From Neisseria mucosa (lineage in GTDB: Bacteria > Pseudomonadota > Gammaproteobacteria > Burkholderiales > Neisseriaceae): a DNA stretch of 64,000 nt. Positions 1 to 7,608 of the stretch are shown piece after piece; position 1 is the first letter of the stretch, and each line of letters opens with the position of its first letter. The translations under genes were made by a program, and so were the position numbers. The notes beneath the pieces are model-generated. The model made no database searches and had not been told where the DNA came from. It was given only the letters and a program-made list of their open reading frames with translations. Where the stretch lies: the NCBI RefSeq assembly GCF_013267835.1, contig NZ_CP053939.1:1984001-2048000 (forward strand), given 5' to 3'.

Positions 1-424
1 GCTCGCTTTGCGCCTCTTTAAGCGGGGTTAACAGGAAATACAACGTAGCGGTAATCAAGCTGATGACGACGAATATAATAATATTGCGCACGGCTTGACG
101 GATCAGCGCAGTATCCCCTACCGCCAAACCGTAACCCATACCGACAATCGGCCCCATCAACGGCGAAATCAACATCGCGCCGATCACTACCGCCGTGCTG
201 TTTACATTCAGACCGATACTCGCCACGGCAATGGCAAACATCAATACCCACATATTGGTTCCGGACACCCGAGTATTGGCGCGGATGACGGCATCAATTT
301 TATCGGGATGGGCCTGGTCATGCGCAAGATTGAACACATCTTGCAACTTGGTCATGGCACCATTGTCTTCTTTTGGCTGATTTTCTTGTATTTCCTGATT
401 TTTACTTTTTTCCTGATCTTGCAT
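1..424 (-). CDS. DUF389 family membrane protein, N-terminal part (gene runs off the left edge)
   Basis: The reverse strand reads open from an ATG at 424 to the window edge, giving 141 residues without a stop. The first 35 or so residues are polar and rich in Q, E and K. They are followed by SGTNMWVLMFAIAVASIGL and then AVVIGAMLISPLMGPIVGMG, the two hydrophobic blocks typical of the DUF389 (TIGR00341-like) hydrophobic domain. A third membrane segment (NIIIFVVISLITATLYFLL) lies near the edge. These are inner-membrane proteins of unknown function. The C-terminal part is outside the window, so completeness cannot be judged. Confidence 0.8.
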   Translation of the reverse strand, partial: MQDQEKSKNQEIQENQPKEDNGAMTKLQDVFNLAHDQAHPDKIDAVIRANTRVSGTNMWVLMFAIAVASIGLNVNSTAVVIGAMLISPLMGPIVGMGYGLAVGDTALIRQAVRNIIIFVVISLITATLYFLLTPLKEAQSE

Positions 425-621
425 GTGCGTATCCTAAAGTTTTAATAGTCTATTTTAAACATCTAATTCATAAAGAATTTTTGAGTAATGAAATAATGCT
501 TTGCCATTACGGCTAAATCTGACAGGCACACTTCCCGCAGTATATAATATATTAGCATACGTCCACAAACTTCCTCCGTTAGATGAAGGAAGGGCAAAGT
601 TGCCGTTACAGCAAGCCGTAA

Positions 622-719
622 CGTGGGCTTTACCCACGAGATGAATGCCAAAATGAAAGTCTATGTGACTGTTGTCGGATTTAGTTGTTGGATGGTGGAT
701 TTCGTGGGCAAAGCCCACG
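622..719. repeat. paired CGTGGG palindromes
   Basis: CGTGGGCTTTACCCACG occupies 622-638 and CGTGGGCAAAGCCCACG occupies 703-719. Both can fold into short hairpins and each resembles the reverse complement of the other, so the pair could also form a larger stem about 100 bases across. I infer a small dispersed neisserial repeat; whether it recurs elsewhere in the genome cannot be seen here. Confidence 0.55.
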
Positions 720-755
720 CTACTTGGGTTATCCCAAATCTGCCTTGATTGAATA

Positions 756-799
756 AAAGGTCGTCTGAAAACGGGGAAATCAGTTTTCAGACGACCTTT
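756..799. terminator. perfect DUS-pair hairpin in the AGGTCGTCTGAA dialect
   Basis: A 17-base arm at 756-772 is the exact reverse complement of 783-799, giving a strong stem. Both arms carry AGGTCGTCTGAA, the mucosa-type DUS, instead of the AGGCCGTCTGAA used in nearly all other hairpins of this window. It could serve as a terminator in either direction. Confidence 0.65.
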
Positions 800-883
800 C
801 CGCTTATTAACTTATTGATACCAAAGAAAAACAAATTCCCGCTTGTAGGTTAAAATCAGCCTATGCTAATATGCGCAACAACA

Positions 884-912
884 GGTTTTTCCAGAATAAT
901 CTGTGCTAAAAT
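884..912 (+). promoter_or_regulatory. probable acpP promoter (extended -10)
   Basis: TGCTAAAAT at 904-912 is an extended -10 element, about 95 bases before the acpP start. No good -35 is seen at the right spacing. A second weaker pair (TTGTAG at 843, TAATAT at 867) lies just upstream. Confidence 0.35.
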
Positions 913-1008
913 GTAGGATTAGATGGAAAACTCTATCCGAATTCGGTACAATACCGACGAATTATTTCTCTTAAACAACCTGCCGCAAGGCGAAAAGGAA
1001 CGACTGAC

Positions 1009-1245
1009 ATGTCAAACATCGAACAACAAGTTAAAAAAATTGTTGCTGAACAACTGGGCGTAAACGAAGCCGAAGTGAAAAATGAATCTTCTTTCCAAGA
1101 CGATTTGGGTGCTGACTCTCTGGACACCGTGGAACTGGTGATGGCTTTGGAAGAAGCTTTCGGCTGCGAAATCCCTGACGAAGACGCTGAAAAAATCACT
1201 ACCGTACAATTGGCTATCGACTACATCAACGCCCACCAAGGCTAA
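1009..1245 (+). CDS. acpP: acyl carrier protein
   Basis: This 78-residue acidic protein carries growing acyl chains on a 4'-phosphopantetheine arm during fatty acid and lipid A synthesis in the cytoplasm. The attachment site is Ser37 in the invariant motif [16 protein letters not shown], and the length is standard for AcpP. Start: ATG preceded by a purine-rich stretch (AAAAGGAACG) about 10 bases upstream. fabF follows in the same direction after about 160 bases, the usual acpP-fabF order. It was probably transcribed from the extended -10 promoter near 904. Confidence 0.97.
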   Translation: MSNIEQQVKKIVAEQLGVNEAEVKNESSFQDDLGADSLDTVELVMALEEAFGCEIPDEDAEKITTVQLAIDYINAHQG

Positions 1246-1407
1246 TCGGTCGCCTCAAACATCCAGCCTCTGCTGCGCCATCGCAATAGAGGCTTTTACC
1301 TTATTATCAAACCCCTGAAATTTCAGACGGCATGAGTTTTGCCCGTTTTCACGAAGAAAAAGAGCAAGGCTGCCGCGAAAATCCCGACAACCAACAGCGA
1401 GATTATC

Positions 1408-2655
1408 ATGAGTCAGAGAAGAGTAGTCATCACAGGTCTTGGCCAAGTATCACCGGTCGGCAACGACGTCGCCACCGCATGGAGCAATCTGCTCGCAGGC
1501 AAAAGCGGCATCGGACGGATTACCCGCTTTGACGCATCCGACATCAACAGCCAAATCGCCGGCGAAGTGCGCGATTTCGATATCGGCCAATACATCAGCG
1601 CTAAAGAAGCGCGCCGCATGGACGTGTTCATCCATTACGGTATCGCCGCCGCCCTGCAAGCCATCAATGATTCAGGCTTGGACGATTTGGAAACCCTCGA
1701 CAAAGACCGCGTCGGTGTCAACATCGGATCCGGTATCGGCGGCCTGCCGAGCATTGAAGCGACCGGCAAAGCCGTACTCGAAGGCGGCGCGCGCAAAATC
1801 AATCCTTTCTTTATTCCGGGCTCGTTGATCAACCTGATTTCCGGCCATGTTACCATCCTTAAAGGCTACCGCGGCCCGAGCTACGGCATGGTGTCTGCCT
1901 GTACGACCGGCGCGCACTCTATCGGCGACTCTGCACGACTGATTAAATACGGCGATGCGGATGTGATGATTGCCGGCGGTGCGGAAGGCGCGATCAGCAC
2001 TTTGGGCGTGGGCGGTTTTGCTGCCATGAAGGCACTTTCCACCCGCAACGACGATCCTGCCACCGCATCCCGTCCGTGGGACAAAGGCCGTGACGGTTTC
2101 GTTATCGGCGAAGGCGCTGGCGTGCTGGTGTTGGAAGAATTGGAACACGCGAAAAAACGCGGTGCGAAAATCTACGCCGAAATCGTCGGCTTCGGTATGA
2201 GCTCCGATGCTTACCACATTACCGCTCCGAACGAAGAAGGCCCTGCATTGGCGGTTACCCGCGCGCTGAAAGATGCTGGCCTGAACCCTGAAGACGTTGA
2301 TTACGTCAACGCACACGGTACGTCCACTCCGCTGGGCGATGCCAACGAAACCAAAGCCCTCAAGCGCGCACTGGGCGATCACGCGCACAAAGTCATCGTC
2401 AACTCTACCAAATCCATGACCGGACACTTGCTCGGCGCGGCAGGCGGCGTGGAAGCGTTGTACAGCGTGTTGGCGGTACACGAGCAAAAATCTCCACCGA
2501 CCATCAACATTTTTGAACAAGACGTTGAAGCCGGTTGCGATTTGGATTACTGCGCCAACGAAGCGCGTGATGCGAAAATCGACGTCGCCATCTCTAATTC
2601 CTTCGGTTTTGGCGGTACCAACGGCACATTGGTATTCAAACGCTTTACAGGCTGA
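1408..2655 (+). CDS. fabF: 3-oxoacyl-ACP synthase II (KAS II)
   Basis: This enzyme condenses malonyl-ACP with acyl-ACP in the elongation cycle of type II fatty acid synthesis. The thiolase-fold product has 415 residues. The catalytic triad is visible as Cys165 (VSACTTGAH), His303 (NAHGTSTPLGD) and His340 (KSMTGHLLGAAGG). The frame is open from 1339, but the conserved family start is the ATG at 1408 (MSQRRVVITGLG), which gives the normal length. The ribosome site there is weak. It follows acpP and ends in a DUS-pair terminator, so acpP and fabF are likely one transcription unit with an internal gap of about 160 bases. Confidence 0.97.
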   Translation: MSQRRVVITGLGQVSPVGNDVATAWSNLLAGKSGIGRITRFDASDINSQIAGEVRDFDIGQYISAKEARRMDVFIHYGIAAALQAINDSGLDDLETLDKDRVGVNIGSGIGGLPSIEATGKAVLEGGARKINPFFIPGSLINLISGHVTILKGYRGPSYGMVSACTTGAHSIGDSARLIKYGDADVMIAGGAEGAISTLGVGGFAAMKALSTRNDDPATASRPWDKGRDGFVIGEGAGVLVLEELEHAKKRGAKIYAEIVGFGMSSDAYHITAPNEEGPALAVTRALKDAGLNPEDVDYVNAHGTSTPLGDANETKALKRALGDHAHKVIVNSTKSMTGHLLGAAGGVEALYSVLAVHEQKSPPTINIFEQDVEAGCDLDYCANEARDAKIDVAISNSFGFGGTNGTLVFKRFTG

Positions 2656-2677
2656 TATAGCTTTTAAGCCAGATTGG

Positions 2678-2713
2678 AAAGGCCGTCTGAAACTTGGTTT
2701 TCAGACGGCCTTT
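2678..2713 (+). terminator. DUS-pair terminator after fabF
   Basis: AAAGGCCGTCTGAAA at 2678-2692 and its reverse complement at 2699-2713 form a 15-base stem with a 6-base loop, followed by T-rich sequence. Confidence 0.8.
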
Positions 2714-2838
2714 ATATTGTCCGTATTATAAATATTGTTGATAATCTATATCATTTATAGAATAATATGGTTTCGTCTAAGATTTGTCTGAGTTTTTCGG
2801 ATAAATAGTCTAACCATATTCTACATCAGGAGTAAGCG

Positions 2839-3528
2839 ATGAAACGCATCGGTATTTTGACATTGGCCGCTTTGGCCGCCATACCTGCATTTGCGGCTGA
2901 TTTCGGCCATGAACAAGCATTAACCATAAACGGCAAACCTGCTTATCTGGCAGAAACATCGGCCCGTATTTTGGCAAATGAAGATTTGACTGCGCCGCAG
3001 TTGGTTGAAGATATTGCCGATGGGTTGGGTTCGAAAAAAATTCCGGGCTATAAATTGATGATTATGGGCCGTACTTATTCGGTGGCGGCGGAAACCAAAC
3101 CGCCGAGAGAGGGCCAAACTCAGTGGCGGGACAATACGTTCATTCATCGCGGCGTAAAACTGTTTGTCGGTATTCCGGTTAAAAACGGCAAGATGGACTT
3201 GGCAGCTGCCCGATTGATTAATATCGGCGTGGTTGACGATAACGGTGGTGCCGCGCCTCATGATGAGGGTGAAAAAATCCGTCCGGTCGGCAAACAGCTG
3301 ATGTCTCCCGATACCAAAGTGGAAAATGTGAAACTCAATATTGCCAAACTGACGTTCCCAAATATGAAATTGGGCGAAACCAGTGGCGGTGGCGTAAAAT
3401 TGGAAGCATCGGCAACATTAGACGGTAAACCGATACAAACCAAAATTGACAGCACTTTCTCCCGCTTCTATTCGGCCAAACCAGCCGCTACACGGCCGTT
3501 TATGGCAGATGCACGGTTTGTGAAATAA
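2839..3528 (+). CDS. secreted protein of unknown function
   Basis: The 229-residue product begins with a clear Sec signal peptide (MKRIGILTLAALAAIPAFA, cleavage likely after AFA near residue 19), so it is predicted to be periplasmic. The mature part has no membrane segment and no cysteine in a lipobox, and I recognise no domain in it. It is rich in Lys and Gly and contains a stretch AKLTFPNMKLGETSGGGVKL. Start: ATG with AGGAGT 8 bases upstream. An AT-rich leader after the fabF terminator probably carries its own promoter, and a DUS pair follows the stop, so it is likely monocistronic. Confidence 0.8.
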   Translation: MKRIGILTLAALAAIPAFAADFGHEQALTINGKPAYLAETSARILANEDLTAPQLVEDIADGLGSKKIPGYKLMIMGRTYSVAAETKPPREGQTQWRDNTFIHRGVKLFVGIPVKNGKMDLAAARLINIGVVDDNGGAAPHDEGEKIRPVGKQLMSPDTKVENVKLNIAKLTFPNMKLGETSGGGVKLEASATLDGKPIQTKIDSTFSRFYSAKPAATRPFMADARFVK

Positions 3529-3532
3529 TCGC

Positions 3533-3567
3533 AAAGGCCGTCTGAAATCCAGTTTCAGACGGCCTTT
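3533..3567. terminator. bidirectional DUS-pair terminator
   Basis: AAAGGCCGTCTGAAA at 3533-3547 pairs with 3553-3567. It lies between the stop of the secreted protein gene (+) and the stop of the rhodanese gene (-), so it can serve both converging units. Confidence 0.8.
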
Positions 3568-3583
3568 TATTCATAAAAGCAAT

Positions 3584-3913
3584 TTAATACCGAATCATCT
3601 TGGCATCGATTTGCTCCGCCCAAGCATCAATACCGCCTTGCAGGTTGTAGAGGTTTTCAAATCCGGCGTCTTCCAAATACATTGCCGTATGCAGGCTGCG
3701 GATGCCGTGGTGGCAATAGACAACAATGGGTAAATCATCGTCGGGCAGCTCGTTTTGGCGCAGGGGGATGAGGTTCATCGGAATATGAATGGCAGCGGGC
3801 AGGGTGCAGATGGCGCGTTCTTCATCGGTGCGGACGTCGAGCAGATGAAATGCACGGCCTTCGTCCTGCCATTGTTTCAATTCGGTGGGCGGGAGTTGGA
3901 TGATGTCGGTCAT
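3584..3913 (-). CDS. rhodanese-like domain protein
   Basis: A single rhodanese domain of 109 residues. The sulfur-carrying cysteine is Cys67 in the active-site loop VVYCHHGIRS, and the upstream LLDVRTDEER motif is the usual structural CH2A-type motif. Such proteins carry persulfide sulfur for transfer reactions in the cytoplasm; the acceptor cannot be told from sequence. There is no signal peptide or membrane segment. It lies 52 bases downstream of pcm in the same direction, with a DUS hairpin between them that may limit read-through. Confidence 0.9.
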   Translation of the reverse strand: MTDIIQLPPTELKQWQDEGRAFHLLDVRTDEERAICTLPAAIHIPMNLIPLRQNELPDDDLPIVVYCHHGIRSLHTAMYLEDAGFENLYNLQGGIDAWAEQIDAKMIRY

Positions 3914-3934
3914 AGGGTAGGGGATGAAAGCATG

Positions 3935-3960
3935 AGGCCGTCTGAATTTTCAGACGGCCT
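3935..3960 (-). terminator. DUS-pair terminator after pcm
   Basis: AGGCCGTCTGAA at 3935-3946 pairs with 3949-3960 with a 2-base spacer, directly after the pcm stop on the reverse strand. Confidence 0.65.
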
Positions 3961-3965
3961 GTTGT

Positions 3966-4622
3966 TTAAAAATCGAAATCGCCGAACGGATTGGCCGATT
4001 TGTCTTCCAAGTGGGCCACTACGGTGTCGAACAATACTTTTTCGGAAAACTCATTGCCGTTGCGTGTCAGCAAAAGCGCGTGTTGTACCGGTTTGCGGCC
4101 GACAATGATGACCATGCGGCCGCCGTCTTTCAATTGCTCTTTTAAGATTTCAGGCACGCTGTCTACTGCGCCGCCCACATAAATCGCATCAAAAGGCGCG
4201 CCTTGCGATGCTTCGGTCAGGCCGTTGTTTTGCACATAATCGACGTTGGCAAAGCCCAATTCGTCCAAGACTTTTTTGGCACGTTGCTGTTGCTCGGCAT
4301 CGATGTCGTCGGTAATGACTTTGCCGGCCAGTTTGGACAGCAGGGCGGTTGCATAGCCTGAGCCTGTACCGATTTCTAAGACGGTTTCGTCTTTTTTCAG
4401 TTTCAAACCTTGAGCCAGGCGGGCAACGACTTTGGGTTCCAACATCTTATGGCCGTTGGCCAGCGGCAGCTCCATATCCGCATAGGCCAAGCCTTGAAAA
4501 GCCTCGCCGACGAAATGTTCGCGCCCGATCTCCTCCAAAGCATCCAAAATGTCGAAATCCAAGACATCCCACGGACGAATCTGCTGTTCAACCATATTGA
4601 AACGCGCTTTTTCAAAGTCCAT
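3966..4622 (-). CDS. pcm: protein-L-isoaspartate O-methyltransferase family protein
   Basis: This 218-residue SAM-dependent methyltransferase belongs to the PCMT family, which methylates isoaspartyl residues in damaged proteins. The SAM-binding motif I is VLEIGTGSGYATALLSKL. The post-motif GGRMVIIVGR and the N-terminal MVEQQIRPWDV are also family features. The frame is open to 4664, but the start at 4622 (MDFEKARFNMVEQQ) has GGAG 8 bases upstream and fits the family. The N-terminal VEQQIRP form is common in beta- and alphaproteobacterial homologues that lack proof of isoaspartyl activity, so the substrate is inferred. Confidence 0.85.
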   Translation of the reverse strand: MDFEKARFNMVEQQIRPWDVLDFDILDALEEIGREHFVGEAFQGLAYADMELPLANGHKMLEPKVVARLAQGLKLKKDETVLEIGTGSGYATALLSKLAGKVITDDIDAEQQQRAKKVLDELGFANVDYVQNNGLTEASQGAPFDAIYVGGAVDSVPEILKEQLKDGGRMVIIVGRKPVQHALLLTRNGNEFSEKVLFDTVVAHLEDKSANPFGDFDF

Positions 4623-4804
4623 ATTTGTGCTCCGTTCAATTCTTAATTTTATCGAAACATACATTATAAATCCTTGTCGGAGAGTGTGCCATCTTTCAGA
4701 CGGCCTCGAGGCTTGTTAATAATTGCCAAGCGCACATATATCCACTAAACTTTCACATTACACCACGCTACAACAAGCAACAACCAACACACGGAGCAAT
4801 AAAG

Positions 4805-5578
4805 ATGTATCACCAAATCGGAATGTGGGATCAAAAATGGGTTATCGGCAACTGGAAAATGAACGGCCGACTCCAAAACAACAATGCACTTATGCACCGC
4901 TTCCGCGTCATGCCAACCGCCGAACGCGTATTAATCGGCCTGGCTGCCCCGACCGTGTATCTGTTGCAACTGCACAACGCCATGCAAATCGTTTTGAACA
5001 ACCGCATCTTGACCTGTGCGCAAGACGTGAGCCGTTTCCCGAATAACGGCGCGTACACCGGCGAAGTGTCCGCCGAAATGCTTGCCGACATCGGTACAGA
5101 CATCGTCCTCATCGGCCACTCCGAGCGCAGCCTTTATTTCGGCGAGAAAAACGAAATCCAACGCCGTAAAATGGAAAACGTCCTCAACGTCGGCCTGATT
5201 CCATTGTTGTGCGTCGGCGAAAGCCTGGAAGAGCGCGAAGCCGGTAAAGAACACGAAGTCATTGCCCATCAGCTTTCCATCCTGCAAGGTCTGAACACCC
5301 AAAACATTGCCGTTGCCTACGAGCCGGTTTGGGCGATCGGCACAGGCAAAGTCGCCACCGTCGAACAAATTGCCGACATGCACGCATTTATCTACAAAGA
5401 AATCTTGTCTTTGTGCGGAAGCGATGTTAAAATCCGCGTTCTTTACGGCGGAAGTGTGAAAGCGGATAACGCAGCCGACATCTTCGCAGTACCTCATGTA
5501 GACGGCGCATTGGTTGGTGGCGCGTCATTATCCTATGACTCCTTTACCGCCATCATCAACGCAGCACAAGCCTCGTAG
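4805..5578 (+). CDS. tpiA: triosephosphate isomerase
   Basis: Interconverts dihydroxyacetone phosphate and glyceraldehyde 3-phosphate in glycolysis and gluconeogenesis. The TIM-barrel catalytic residues are all present: Lys18 in GNWKMNG, His105 in IGHSERS and Glu173 in [10 protein letters not shown]. The phosphate-binding loop YGGSVKADN is near the C-terminus. The start at 4805 has GGAG 7-8 bases upstream; a second ATG at 4823 ([12 protein letters not shown]) matches the family N-terminus more tightly but has a poorer ribosome site. secG begins 7 bases after the stop, so the two are probably co-transcribed. Confidence 0.96.
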   Translation: MYHQIGMWDQKWVIGNWKMNGRLQNNNALMHRFRVMPTAERVLIGLAAPTVYLLQLHNAMQIVLNNRILTCAQDVSRFPNNGAYTGEVSAEMLADIGTDIVLIGHSERSLYFGEKNEIQRRKMENVLNVGLIPLLCVGESLEEREAGKEHEVIAHQLSILQGLNTQNIAVAYEPVWAIGTGKVATVEQIADMHAFIYKEILSLCGSDVKIRVLYGGSVKADNAADIFAVPHVDGALVGGASLSYDSFTAIINAAQAS

Positions 5579-5585
5579 AAAACAT

Positions 5586-5945
5586 ATGGAAGCCTTTAAA
5601 ACCCTTATTTGGATTATTAATATTATTTCCGCTCTATTCGTAATCGTGTTAGTATTGCTGCAACACGGTAAAGGTGCGGATGCCGGCGCAACATTCGGTT
5701 CCGGCAGCGGTAGCGCGCAAGGCGTATTCGGTTCTGCCGGTAATGCCAACTTCCTCAGCCGCTCGACTGCCGTTGCTGCAACATTTTTCTTTGCGACCTG
5801 CATGGCAATGGTGTATATTCACACCCACTCCAATAAGCACGGTTTAGACTTCAGCGATGTGAAGCAGACCCAACAGGCTCCTAAGCCTGCAACGCCTGCC
5901 CAAAACGATACAACTCCTGTTGCTCCGAATCCTCAGCAGCAGTAA
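5586..5945 (+). CDS. secG: preprotein translocase subunit SecG
   Basis: SecG stabilises the SecYEG channel in the inner membrane. The 119-residue product has two membrane segments (about residues 5-23 and 60-78) separated by the conserved Gly/Ser-rich loop GADAGATFGSGSGSAQGVFG. The C-terminal tail of about 35 residues is rich in Pro, Thr and Gln, as in other neisserial SecG proteins. The frame is open upstream into tpiA, but the ATG at 5586 gives the family N-terminus (MEAFKTLIWIINI). The tpiA-secG-tRNA-Leu order seen here is conserved in many proteobacteria. Confidence 0.95.
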   Translation: MEAFKTLIWIINIISALFVIVLVLLQHGKGADAGATFGSGSGSAQGVFGSAGNANFLSRSTAVAATFFFATCMAMVYIHTHSNKHGLDFSDVKQTQQAPKPATPAQNDTTPVAPNPQQQ

Positions 5946-5960
5946 GACAATTTGATTTAT

Positions 5961-6046
5961 GCCGACATGGTGGAATTGGTAGACACGCTATCTTGAGGGG
6001 GTAGTGGCCGTAGGCTGTGCGAGTTCAAATCTCGCTGTCGGCACCA
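5961..6046 (+). tRNA. tRNA-Leu (anticodon GAG)
   Basis: This 86-nt class II tRNA has a 7-base acceptor stem GCCGACA/TGTCGGC, discriminator A and an encoded CCA at 6044-6046. The D arm GGTGGAATTGGTAGACAC and the T arm GAGTTCAAATCTC are canonical. The anticodon stem CTATC/GGTAG encloses the loop TTGAGGG, giving anticodon GAG, which reads CTC/CTT. A long variable arm is typical of tRNA-Leu. It lies 15 bases after secG. Confidence 0.95.
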
Positions 6047-6136
6047 CATTAGAAAATCTAACCGCTTTTTAGCGGTTATTTTTTCGTCTTGAGAATCTGC
6101 CTTTCCTTTATTTTTAGGCCGAGACAGGGAAATACA

Positions 6137-6694
6137 ATGAAGCGTTTGGTTGTCGGCATCAGCGGTGCCAGCGGTTTTCAGTATGGCGTGAAGGCTTTGC
6201 AGCTTTTGCGTGAGCATCAGATAGAAACGCATTTGGTGGTTTCGCAAGGGGCGGAGATGACCCGCGCTTTGGAAACGGATTACACCAAAGAAGACGTTTA
6301 TGCTTTGGCGGATGTCGTGCATTCTGTCCGTAATGTCGGGGCAAGTATTGCCAGCGGTTCGTTTTTGACGGACGGAATGTTGATTGCGCCGTGTTCAATG
6401 AAAACTTTGGCTTCGGTTGCTCACGGGTTTGCCGATAATTTGCTCAGCCGTGCGGCGGATGTAACGTTGAAAGAGCGGCGCAGACTGGTGTTGATGGTGC
6501 GTGAAGCGCCGTTAAACTTGGCACACATCGACAATATGCGCCGTGTAACAGAGATGGGCGGCATTGTGTTTCCTCCCGTTCCGGCTCTGTATCAGAAGCC
6601 CGAATCCATTGATGATATGATTACGCACAGCGTGTCTCATGCTTTGGACTTGTTCGGTATTGTTCAAACCGATGCGCCGCGCTGGCAGGGCTGA
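6137..6694 (+). CDS. ubiX: flavin prenyltransferase UbiX
   Basis: UbiX makes prenylated FMN, the cofactor that the decarboxylase UbiD needs for ubiquinone synthesis. The 185-residue flavoprotein shows the N-terminal FMN loop [12 protein letters not shown], the central [14 protein letters not shown] segment and the C-terminal [11 protein letters not shown]...HIDNM stretch that define the family. The start at 6137 has AGGGAA 6-10 bases upstream; the open frame extends back to 6089 but without a ribosome site. No ubiD is in the window. Confidence 0.93.
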   Translation: MKRLVVGISGASGFQYGVKALQLLREHQIETHLVVSQGAEMTRALETDYTKEDVYALADVVHSVRNVGASIASGSFLTDGMLIAPCSMKTLASVAHGFADNLLSRAADVTLKERRRLVLMVREAPLNLAHIDNMRRVTEMGGIVFPPVPALYQKPESIDDMITHSVSHALDLFGIVQTDAPRWQG

Positions 6695-6748
6695 TGTTTC
6701 AGACGGCCTGAAAATAAATTTAATACACTGAGAAAGAGGATAAAAATT

Positions 6749-7183
6749 ATGCAAGCGATTCCTGCCAATATTGTTAAATTTTTGAGCAATCATCATGTCG
6801 TCAGTATTGCTGCGGTGGCAGATGGCGAAGTTTGGGCGGCTTGTTGTTTTTATGTGTTTGATGAAGCCAATGCCCGCCTGATTGTGCTGACTTCTTTGAA
6901 AACAAAGCATGGCGGACTGATGAGCCGTTCTGCCAAAGTAGCCGGCACCATCGCCGGTCAGCCTGACAGTATCACGAAAATCAGCGGTGTTCAGTTTGCG
7001 GCGACTGCCGCTTTGATTGAAGATGAAGCGGATTTGAAAGCGGCGCAGTCTTTATTTTACAAAGCGCATCCTGCCGCCAGGGTGATGAAAAGTGATGTCT
7101 GGGCGTTGAATTTGGATAATGTAAAATTCACTGACAATAAATTGGTATTCGCACAAAAAACGTATTGGAATCGTGAGGATTAA
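6749..7183 (+). CDS. YhbP-like (UPF0306) split-barrel flavoprotein-fold protein
   Basis: A 144-residue protein matching the E. coli YhbP family in several places: FLSNHHVVSIAAVADGEVWAAC near the N-terminus, LTSLKTKHGGLM, VAGTIAGQP in the middle and LDNVKFTDNKL near the C-terminus. The family has the pyridoxamine-phosphate-oxidase-like split barrel, which often binds flavin; no reaction is established. Start: ATG with AGAGGAT upstream. It follows ubiX after 54 bases containing a single DUS, and ends in a DUS hairpin. Confidence 0.8.
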   Translation: MQAIPANIVKFLSNHHVVSIAAVADGEVWAACCFYVFDEANARLIVLTSLKTKHGGLMSRSAKVAGTIAGQPDSITKISGVQFAATAALIEDEADLKAAQSLFYKAHPAARVMKSDVWALNLDNVKFTDNKLVFAQKTYWNRED

Positions 7184-7185
7184 GA

Positions 7186-7222
7186 AAAGGCCGTCTGAAA
7201 GATGAAATTTTAGACGGCCTTT
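7186..7222. terminator. DUS hairpin with one diverged arm
   Basis: AAAGGCCGTCTGAAA at 7186-7200 faces TTTTAGACGGCCTTT at about 7208-7222. The right arm carries TTTAGACGGC instead of TTCAGACGGC, so that arm is no longer a consensus DUS although the stem is nearly intact. It lies between two converging genes. Confidence 0.65.
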
Positions 7223-7246
7223 AGCTGTATGATTTCGTATTTAATA

Positions 7247-7495
7247 TTATTGCCAAAGTTTTTCAAATTCTGATGGGCTGATGTACTCGCTGTATGATAA
7301 ATCTAAATCGGTTAATTCCCCATGTAATAAGTTGTCGCGTTCGGAGATGTTTTCGGTATGCCCATCTGCATGTAAATAGATTCGGCGAGTGTTGATGCCG
7401 TCAATGTATTCGTCAAACTGCCATACGGGGACAGCATCTAATGTTTCGGTGTTGAAGAATTTGGTATAGATATTTGTTTTGTCGTTAGATGTCAT
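7247..7495 (-). CDS. small hypothetical protein
   Basis: An 82-residue soluble, acidic protein I do not firmly recognise. The pattern WQFDEYIDGINTRRIYLHADG followed by a C-terminal ISPSEFEKLW resembles the small DUF6881-type proteins found near toxin/immunity loci, but this is a weak match. The start ATG at 7495 lacks a strong ribosome site. Base composition is lower in GC than its neighbours, which would fit an acquired gene. It stands alone between converging units. Confidence 0.6.
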   Translation of the reverse strand: MTSNDKTNIYTKFFNTETLDAVPVWQFDEYIDGINTRRIYLHADGHTENISERDNLLHGELTDLDLSYSEYISPSEFEKLWQ

Positions 7496-7534
7496 TGCGT
7501 AGCCAAATAGTCTGATGACGGTTTTCCATAAAGT

Positions 7535-7577
7535 AAGTGGATTTTTATTCCGAAAATATCAGAACAAAAATCCACTT
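7535..7577 (-). repeat. 12-base inverted repeat downstream of ppk2
   Basis: AAGTGGATTTTT at 7535-7546 is the exact reverse complement of AAAAATCCACTT at 7566-7577, with a 19-base loop. It lies just after the ppk2 stop and is not DUS-based. It may be the ppk2 terminator or a remnant of a small mobile repeat. Confidence 0.5.
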
Positions 7578-7608
7578 AATTGAGTCAATAACTACTCGAA
7601 CTTAGATT

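Larger units (their letters stand above)
425..1008. other. 584-base intergenic region with repeats, DUS hairpin and acpP leader
   Basis: No convincing gene lies here. The region holds two copies of a CGTGGG...CCCACG palindrome, a perfect DUS-type hairpin and the probable acpP promoter. A reverse-strand reading frame (718-455) runs through the palindromes but has no family resemblance and looks repeat-derived. Confidence 0.6.

Noticed and set aside
455..718. Reverse-strand 87-residue reading frame
   Set aside because: It runs through the CGTGGG palindromes, has no recognisable domain and only a weak start; most likely repeat-derived.
1672..2520. Long reverse frame inside fabF
   Set aside because: It is antisense to a well-supported gene and its length follows from the codon bias of fabF.
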